Source of the DNA: Spirosomataceae bacterium
Lineage (GTDB): Bacteria > Bacteroidota > Bacteroidia > Cytophagales > Spirosomataceae
Direction: 5' to 3'
DNA length: 7,777 nt
Assembly (NCBI GenBank): GCA_030731175.1
Contig: JANQUM010000144.1
Location: 1-7,777, forward strand
The translations under genes and the position numbers were made by a program. Position 1 is the first letter of the stretch, and the number at the start of each line of letters is the position of its first letter. Below, in pieces: positions 1 through 4,301 of this stretch. Below the pieces are notes generated by a model. The model was not told where the DNA came from, searched no databases, and saw nothing but the letters and a program-made list of their open reading frames with translations.

Positions 1-257
1 TTGAAAGTAAGTTTTCCATGTTTGTAGTTATTTTGATTTGTCTTTTGTGCTAAATATATTTAAAAATTTCAGGAAAAAAAACTGTAAAAATCAGCATTAA
101 ATTACAAAATTAATGTTTATTAATTTGAATGAGCCTGTCCTGATATATTATTAATAACTCAACGCATTCTGCCCTTAATTGTTCGCTCCACTTGTTACAC
201 GTACCGCATTATAATGGAAATCTAATTAAGTAAATCGGGTCTTATTGACCGTAAAAC
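1..257. other. AT-rich intergenic region at the left edge
   Basis: No convincing coding region, RNA gene or repeat is visible here. It is the region downstream of the minus-strand dehydrogenase. A minus-strand match to the Bacteroidota -7 element (TAATTTTG) lies at 112-105 without a clear -33 partner. A minus-strand ATG at 19-17 opens a frame (MENLLS) that leaves the window after six codons and is preceded by an A-rich leader. These could be the promoter and start of a gene lying to the left, but six codons cannot establish that. No strong terminator for the dehydrogenase was seen. Confidence 0.5.
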
Positions 258-1019
258 TCACATCGCTGTCAAACCGCCGTCAATCGCGATGGCTTGCCCG
301 TTCATAAAGGTGTTTTGATCTGAGCATAAAAACATGATTACGCTCGTAACCTCTTCGGGTTCGCCGAGGCGTCGCATGGGGTTCATCATTACGAGGCGTT
401 GTCCGTATTCTTTATCCTGCATAATAGAGTTCTGCACCATTGCGGTATCCGTGAAAGCGGGACAAACGGCATTCACTCTAATATTTTTGCTGGCGTATTC
501 TATAGCGGCAGTTTTGGTAATGCCAATTACAGCGTGCTTACTGGCGGCGTACGCTACATTTCCCGGCACGCCCAATAATCCGGCTACGGATGCTACGTTG
601 ATAACCACGCCGCCGCCGTTTGCGAGCAAATGCGGCAATTCGTATTTCATGCAAAGCCAAACGCCTTTGCCGTTTACGTCCATAATTTTATCCCAAGCAG
701 CTTCTTCAAAATCGTGGGTTTTGGTACGCAGGGCGTTTCCCGCAATTCCGGCGTTGTTGACACAAATATCGAGTTTCCCGAATTTCGCAACGCCCGCTTC
801 TACCATTTGTTTCACGTCTTCGGTGTTGCTAACATCACATTTTGTGAATAGTGCTTTACCGTTGTTGGCGTTTATTTCGTCAGCTACGGCTTGTCCGTCT
901 TTCTCATTTACGTCAGATAAAATTAATGACGCTCCCTTTTGGGCAAATTCGTACGCTAAAACTCTGCCGAACCCAGATGCGGTTCCGGTAATTAATACTA
1001 CTTTTTCTGAAAATTCCAT
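258..1019 (-). CDS. Short-chain dehydrogenase/reductase (classical SDR family)
   Basis: A cytosolic NAD(P)-dependent oxidoreductase of the classical SDR family, 253 residues, which is the usual length. The Rossmann glycine motif TGTASGFG is at residues 11-18. Asp36 at the end of strand beta-2 favours NAD over NADP. An acidic CDV sits at 61-63, NNAG at 88-91, Asn116, and the catalytic Ser144, Tyr157 and Lys161 (YAASK) are all present. The usual PG after beta-6 reads CPAFTDT (186-192), with Ala in place of Gly, and the protein ends in the family's IDGG motif (246-249). The catalytic tetrad is complete, so the enzyme should be active. The substrate cannot be told from sequence: sugar alcohols, 3-oxoacyl thioesters, secondary alcohols and steroids are all possible in this family. 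It appears monocistronic: a degraded regulator fragment lies upstream, and a candidate promoter stands about 35 nt before the ATG. The ATG start is supported by the normal spacing of 10 residues to the glycine motif. Confidence 0.95.
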   Translation of the reverse strand: MEFSEKVVLITGTASGFGRVLAYEFAQKGASLILSDVNEKDGQAVADEINANNGKALFTKCDVSNTEDVKQMVEAGVAKFGKLDICVNNAGIAGNALRTKTHDFEEAAWDKIMDVNGKGVWLCMKYELPHLLANGGGVVINVASVAGLLGVPGNVAYAASKHAVIGITKTAAIEYASKNIRVNAVCPAFTDTAMVQNSIMQDKEYGQRLVMMNPMRRLGEPEEVTSVIMFLCSDQNTFMNGQAIAIDGGLTAM

Positions 1020-1052
1020 GTGTTTTGTAGGTGTTGATGAATTGAAGATTTA

Positions 1053-1080
1053 CAAACTTAACAATAATCAATTCCTCAAA
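1053..1080 (-). promoter_or_regulatory. Candidate Bacteroidota-type promoter of the dehydrogenase
   Basis: On the minus strand, TAAGTTTG (1060-1053) is an exact match to the Bacteroidota -7 consensus TAnnTTTG. TTTG lies upstream at 1080-1077, where a -33 element would be, but the 16-nt gap is shorter than the usual spacing of about 20. Transcription would start near 1047, giving a leader of roughly 28 nt before the ATG at 1019. The promoter overlaps the end of the decayed Crp-like gene. Confidence 0.4.
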
Positions 1081-1306
1081 TTCTGTAATTCCTCTAAATT
1101 CGCATTTTTTTTGTGCCCGAGCTGATTTCCACCAAGCCTTCCTCTTTAAAATCTGAGCGTGTTCGGATGGCGGTTTCGAGGGATATTGCGGTGACGGTGG
1201 ATAAGTATTTCCGGCTAATTTTCATGCCTTCGTCGGTTTTCACGTGGGATGGTTCAACGAGTTTAACTGATGCTCCCGCCACACATTTCCGAACAAAGTT
1301 AAAAAC
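1068..1306 (-). pseudogene. C-terminal remnant of a Crp/Fnr-family transcriptional regulator
   Basis: An open stretch beginning just after an in-frame TAA (1309-1307) encodes the DNA-binding end of a Crp/Fnr-type regulator. Numbered from a GTG at 1282, residues 22-53 resemble the winged helix-turn-helix, with an ISRKYL segment, then ISLETAIR over the recognition helix (E36, T37 and R40 correspond to the E-T-x-x-R of Crp) and SDFKEEGLVEIS after it. The preceding KCVAGASVKLVE resembles the helix that joins the two domains. The roughly 140-residue cyclic-nucleotide-type sensor domain is absent: only about 75 nt separate the fragment from the neighbouring gene. The frame stops early at 1096-1094. 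Adding one base in the A8 run (1112-1105) would instead continue as NANLEELQNLRN and stop at 1070-1068, which looks like a normal family C-terminus. It is probably a dead remnant truncated at the 5' side and frameshifted at the 3' side. A small DNA-binding-only protein from the GTG start is less likely. The family call is by eye. Confidence 0.62.
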
Positions 1307-1384
1307 TTAAATCAATTTGACAGTCACGATGCCAACGCCTTGGTTTAGTGTTTAGACCAACGTACTTCTCTCAAACCAAAACAA

Positions 1385-2704
1385 CTACAATCCCCTTCCC
1401 AAGTCATATTTAACCGAAGCTTTAATACCGAAGTTTCGTGGTATTGCCAGGTATTCACTTTGACGGAAACGAAAATCAAAGTAAGGCGTAAATTGTCCTA
1501 CAAAACGCCCTTTCTGATATTGCAATCCCATTCCGTAGAATAAACCGCTGAACACTTTTGGCTTCGGGCGGGATTCAAACCGCTCGTTGGTTTGCTCAGA
1601 AAGTAAACTGCTTTGGAACTGAATATCCTGAAAAACAGAAACATCTAACCGGGTTCCGGCGGTAAACATAAAGTCGAAATTACTGCGGGTATTGATATAA
1701 TAATTGAACGCAATTGGTACTTTGATAAACGAAGTTTGGATGGTTATATCTTCGATTTTGCGTTGAGGTTGCTGCGGCCGAACCATATCTTTATAAAGCT
1801 CTTCAAATTGCTTTCCCGTAAATCGATTAAAGTCCCTTGTTGCAGCAAACGAATTTTCCTGCGGACTGCTAAACAGTAAACCTGTACTTAAGCTTAAGTT
1901 TGAATACCCGAAGAAAAACTCGGCGGTTGGTCCAACCGAAGGCACCTTTAGACCCAGATAATCTCCCGCTAAACCTACACGAGTACGCACGTACGGAAAC
2001 TTAAATTTCTTCTTTGCCACTTCCGCCGTTTTAGTTTCCGGAATTGTTAAATCAGCAACGGACGGTTTATCTGTTGTTGTTATTTTTTCTTTTTCTGAAA
2101 CAGGTTCTTCACGAACAGATTCGCCACTTTCTGCTATCGATTTATCAGGTATTTTTGCTGTATTTACATCGCTCGAAGCATCCGATTTCTGGTTTTTCGT
2201 AATACTGTTTTCACTACTATTCGACGAACCAACGCCCACAAGGCTTTCGCTTGAAACGGGGTGCTTTTCCACGCTACGAGAAACGCCAAAAGGCTCATTT
2301 TCTGCCGTATTTCCTACAATAAACCGGCTATTCGCCAAATCTTGGCGGGCTGGAACTTCAACTATTTGTCGAACCGTTTTTACAACGTAAACCGTATCGA
2401 TTAAATATTTTTCGATTAAAACAGTATCAATTTTGACTTGAAGGTTTTGAACACTCTTTATCGTAGAAATCTCTTCATTCAGTAGCTCGTTAGTTTTTTG
2501 TTGTAGGTAATTAAAATACAGCGTAGTCAGGAATGCCGCCGAAGCGATTCCACCGAAAATCCAGCCACCCCAGTCTTGAAAAAGCGTGGTGTACCACGGC
2601 AGCGGCATCGCCGTTCGGAATTTCTTCCACGCCGACTCCTCAAATGCGGGTCGCACCGATTCGAGTTTCTGTTTTATATTTTTATCAAAGCGTTCGTCAG
2701 ACAT
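1385..2704 (-). CDS. Putative dual-membrane-spanning anti-sigma factor (TM helix + linker + C-terminal beta-barrel)
   Basis: A 439-residue protein. Residues 1-44 are charged and should be cytoplasmic, with FDKNIKQKLE and EESAWKKF motifs typical of proteins encoded after ECF sigma genes in Bacteroidota. Residues 45-66 form one hydrophobic helix (WGGWIFGGIASAAFLTTLYF). There is no cleavable signal peptide. Residues 67-118 look partly helical. Residues 120-235 are low complexity, rich in Ser, Glu, Lys and Thr. Residues 236-435 contain about eight alternating amphipathic stretches (near 239, 257, 270, 324, 343, 383, 401 and 424), as in eight-stranded PorT/OmpA-like barrels. The reading is that the N-terminus binds the sigma factor, the helix sits in the inner membrane, the linker crosses the periplasm and the barrel sits in the outer membrane. 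This is the design reported for Dma anti-sigma factors in Bacteroides. The gene overlaps the sigma gene by 8 nt, implying translational coupling. A plain one-TM outer-membrane-like protein without sigma binding is the alternative. Confidence 0.75.
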   Translation of the reverse strand: MSDERFDKNIKQKLESVRPAFEESAWKKFRTAMPLPWYTTLFQDWGGWIFGGIASAAFLTTLYFNYLQQKTNELLNEEISTIKSVQNLQVKIDTVLIEKYLIDTVYVVKTVRQIVEVPARQDLANSRFIVGNTAENEPFGVSRSVEKHPVSSESLVGVGSSNSSENSITKNQKSDASSDVNTAKIPDKSIAESGESVREEPVSEKEKITTTDKPSVADLTIPETKTAEVAKKKFKFPYVRTRVGLAGDYLGLKVPSVGPTAEFFFGYSNLSLSTGLLFSSPQENSFAATRDFNRFTGKQFEELYKDMVRPQQPQRKIEDITIQTSFIKVPIAFNYYINTRSNFDFMFTAGTRLDVSVFQDIQFQSSLLSEQTNERFESRPKPKVFSGLFYGMGLQYQKGRFVGQFTPYFDFRFRQSEYLAIPRNFGIKASVKYDLGRGL

Positions 2705-3278
2705 GATTTCTATCGGTCAATGTTTCTGATGCGTAAATTTTTATCCATTCCTGCATTTTTATTCGGGCTTTTGCGAGGTTTGAGCGGCTCGTTCCGGGGT
2801 TTATTCCCAGCATTTCCGCAATTTCATCGTGTTTATACCCTTCTACAACATACAAAGAAAAAACGGTTCGGTAAGCGGGCGGTAATTTCTGAACCAATTC
2901 CATGATTTCATCGGCGGCGAGTTGCTCTTCAATGTGGTCTTCGTGAGCCAAGAAGTGGGCATCTTCCACATCCATAAAACTCACTTTTTTATTATTTTTC
3001 CGGTAATAATCAATGCTCGTTCTGACTACTACCGTCCGGAACCACGCCTCAAAAGACTGTTCTGGGTCGTAATAATTTATTTTATCGAATACCTTCATGA
3101 AGCCATCGTTCAGCATTTCTTCGGCTTCGTCTTTATTAGCGGCATACCGTAAGCAAATGCTCATGGCAAGCCCATAGTACTGCTCAAAAAGGCTTTTTTG
3201 TGCCGACGAACGCTTTCGACGGCAACCTTCAAGTACTTCTTTTAAATCAAAAATAGATTGCTTCTTTCTAAAAAACAC
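2697..3278 (-). CDS. ECF-type RNA polymerase sigma factor (sigma-70 family)
   Basis: A 193-residue extracytoplasmic-function sigma factor. Sigma region 2 spans about residues 27-96, including DEAEEMLNDGFMKVF (50-64) for core binding and SFEAWFRTVVVRTSIDYYRK (75-94) for -10 recognition and melting. Sigma region 4 spans about 124-180, with KLPPAYRTVFSLYVVEG followed by the helix-turn-helix HDEIAEMLGINPGTSRSNLAKAR (150-172). There is no region 1.1 or 3, as expected for an ECF factor. The start is taken as GTG at 3278: an in-frame TAA lies only two codons upstream and no ATG precedes region 2. This leaves about 12 residues before the LEGCRRKR motif. The stop overlaps the start of the anti-sigma-like gene by 8 nt, so the two form one operon. 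ECF operons are often autoregulated. The weak TAnnTTTT-like site at 3303-3296 is the only promoter candidate seen. Confidence 0.95.
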   Translation of the reverse strand: MFFRKKQSIFDLKEVLEGCRRKRSSAQKSLFEQYYGLAMSICLRYAANKDEAEEMLNDGFMKVFDKINYYDPEQSFEAWFRTVVVRTSIDYYRKNNKKVSFMDVEDAHFLAHEDHIEEQLAADEIMELVQKLPPAYRTVFSLYVVEGYKHDEIAEMLGINPGTSRSNLAKARIKMQEWIKIYASETLTDRNHV

Positions 3279-3582
3279 GCGTTAGTTTTTTGGACAAAAG
3301 ATAATGGGCAATACGTTCTGCTCGACCAACTAAGCAAAACCCTTCCTTAAACATAATACGCAGTACTAACGAAAAGCGTTGCTTTTAATTATTTTTTGAA
3401 AGCGAGGCAACGCTAACAACATAGTATTGCGTATTAAATTACAAAACACGCAAAACCTTTCCGAAACCAAAATTTTAATCACATTAGCTACTTAGTATTA
3501 TTTCAGATATATGAAGAAAATCTACTTGTAATCTACTCAGGGTTGCTCATTTAATCTTAAACATTCTAAACAATTTACCTAA
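3279..3582. other. Divergent intergenic region between the sigma operon and the lipoprotein gene
   Basis: This 304-bp spacer must carry the start signals of the minus-strand sigma operon and the plus-strand lipoprotein gene. On the minus strand TATCTTTTG (3303-3295) resembles the -7 element with one extra T; it would leave a leader of only about 10 nt. No TAnnTTTG match was found on the plus strand between 3437 and 3582, so the lipoprotein gene may use an alternative sigma factor or an unrecognised promoter. The central part is occupied by an imperfect palindrome (3354-3436), listed separately. No small gene or RNA gene was recognised. Confidence 0.55.
3354..3436. repeat. 83-bp imperfect palindrome (MITE/REP-like or operator)
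   Basis: The outer arms are taatacgcagtacta (3354-3368) and tagtattgcgtatta (3422-3436), complementary at 14 of 15 positions, with the remaining pair a possible G-U wobble. Nested inside are agcgttgc (3375-3382) and gcaacgct (3407-3414), perfectly complementary, around an AT-rich centre. The right inner arm carries an extra block of about 5 nt relative to the left. No clear target-site duplication flanks it. It may be a small non-autonomous palindromic element, a folded RNA leader, or a regulator site. Confidence 0.6.
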
Positions 3583-4221
3583 ATGAAAAACATCACAAAA
3601 ATTGGAGTTTTTATCCTTTTAAGCATTTTTACATTTACCGCTTGCGACAGCGATAGTTCCGTAAGCCCGTTCTCTACTGATGAAGAATCGGCTTTGCTGG
3701 ACTTTATGTTTCTTGCAACCGCCGATGACTCAACCGGCACAACGACTAACCGTAACCACGGCTGGCGTGGAGGGAAAAAGTGCAACGTCACGGAGGTTGA
3801 AGTAGCAGATTTACCAGCGGCAATTACCGATTATATTACAGCAAATTATGCAGGTGCAACTGCTAATCGTGCAGGAACGCTCGAAAATGGCAACTACGTT
3901 GTAAAAATCACGAAAGCGGATGCCACTCACGCTGGACTCGTATTTGATGCGAACGGCGTATTTGTTGAAGAAAAAACGGGCAAAAGTGGTTCACGCGGAA
4001 CAGAAGTTGCCGTTGCAGATTTACCAACTACTGTTACTGCTTACATAACTGCAAATTACGCTGGAGCAACTATCAAAAAGGCAATCACAAACGACGAAGG
4101 CAAGTTTCTGTTAATTGTTCAAAAGGCAGACGAGACGTACGTGGGCGTAGGTTTTGAAGCCGACGGTACTTTTATCAGCGAAGTGACCAAACGCAATAAG
4201 GGCAGCAAGTCGAAAGGCTAA
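3583..4221 (+). CDS. Exported lipoprotein with two PepSY-like repeats
   Basis: A 212-residue lipoprotein. Residues 1-20 form a signal peptide (Lys-containing n-region, then IGVFILLSIFTF) ending in the lipobox FTAC, so Cys21 should be lipidated. Residues 22-70 are a Ser/Thr/Asp-rich tether. Residues 71-130 and 141-200 are tandem copies, each beginning EVxVADLP, continuing YITANYAGAT and ending near F-x-A-x-G-x-F. This pattern resembles the PepSY-like fold (beta-lactamase-inhibitor-like family) common in Bacteroidota exported proteins. The C-terminal tail is basic (KRNKGSKSKG). The role is unknown; such domains are thought to bind ligands or proteins in the envelope. Asp at +2 and +4 after the cysteine resembles acidic sorting signals but does not decide between periplasmic and surface display. 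The gene is divergent from the sigma operon and is followed by a strong terminator, so it is mostly monocistronic. The ATG is supported by the well-formed signal peptide. Confidence 0.82.
   Translation: MKNITKIGVFILLSIFTFTACDSDSSVSPFSTDEESALLDFMFLATADDSTGTTTNRNHGWRGGKKCNVTEVEVADLPAAITDYITANYAGATANRAGTLENGNYVVKITKADATHAGLVFDANGVFVEEKTGKSGSRGTEVAVADLPTTVTAYITANYAGATIKKAITNDEGKFLLIVQKADETYVGVGFEADGTFISEVTKRNKGSKSKG
3793..4182 (+). repeat. In-gene tandem domain duplication (two 60-codon copies, 70-codon period)
   Basis: Codons 71-130 (3793-3972) and 141-200 (4003-4182) of the lipoprotein align without gaps at a period of 70 residues, with 31 of 60 residues identical by hand count. The YITANYAGAT core is unchanged. 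The stretches differ at many synonymous sites, so the duplication is not recent. Confidence 0.85.
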
Positions 4222-4253
4222 AACGAATTTATTCCTAAACTACTATACCCAAA

Positions 4254-4293
4254 AGTGAGAGCGAAGTTTAAAAAACTGCTCTCGCTTTTTTTT
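4254..4293 (+). terminator. Strong intrinsic terminator after the lipoprotein gene
   Basis: The stem is agtgagagc (4254-4262) with gctctcgct (4278-4286), nine pairs with one G-U, extended inside by agttt (4265-4269) with aaact (4273-4277). A run of eight T follows (4286-4293). It lies 33 nt after the lipoprotein stop and only 8 nt before the receptor ATG at 4302, so it sits in the receptor's immediate leader and may act as an attenuator for readthrough transcripts. Confidence 0.9.
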
Positions 4294-4301
4294 GTAAAAA
4301 A

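Noticed and set aside
1..19. Possible minus-strand gene start (MENLLS) at the left edge
   Set aside because: Only six codons lie in the window; the A-rich leader and a distant -7-like site are suggestive but cannot establish a gene.
236..251. Small inverted repeat ggtc/gacc just after the dehydrogenase stop
   Set aside because: The stem is only 4 bp with a 5-nt loop and no clear T run on the minus strand, too weak for a terminator call.
334..1125. Long plus-strand open frame (263 codons) opposite the dehydrogenase
   Set aside because: It is antisense to a gene with complete SDR catalytic motifs; its translation has no recognisable domain and is Ser/Thr/Ala/Phe-rich, as expected for a shadow frame.
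1340..1360. Hairpin ttggtttag/tttagaccaa downstream of the anti-sigma-like gene
   Set aside because: It pairs reasonably only when read on the plus strand, with wobbles, has mismatches on the minus strand where a terminator is needed, and has no T run.
1332..1362. Direct repeat of ccaacg at 1332-1337 and 1357-1362
   Set aside because: Six bases is expected by chance, and no mobile element lies between the copies.
2576..3152. Plus-strand open frames opposite the sigma/anti-sigma operon
   Set aside because: Antisense to clearly recognisable sigma-factor coding sequence, with arginine- and phenylalanine-rich translations lacking any family pattern.
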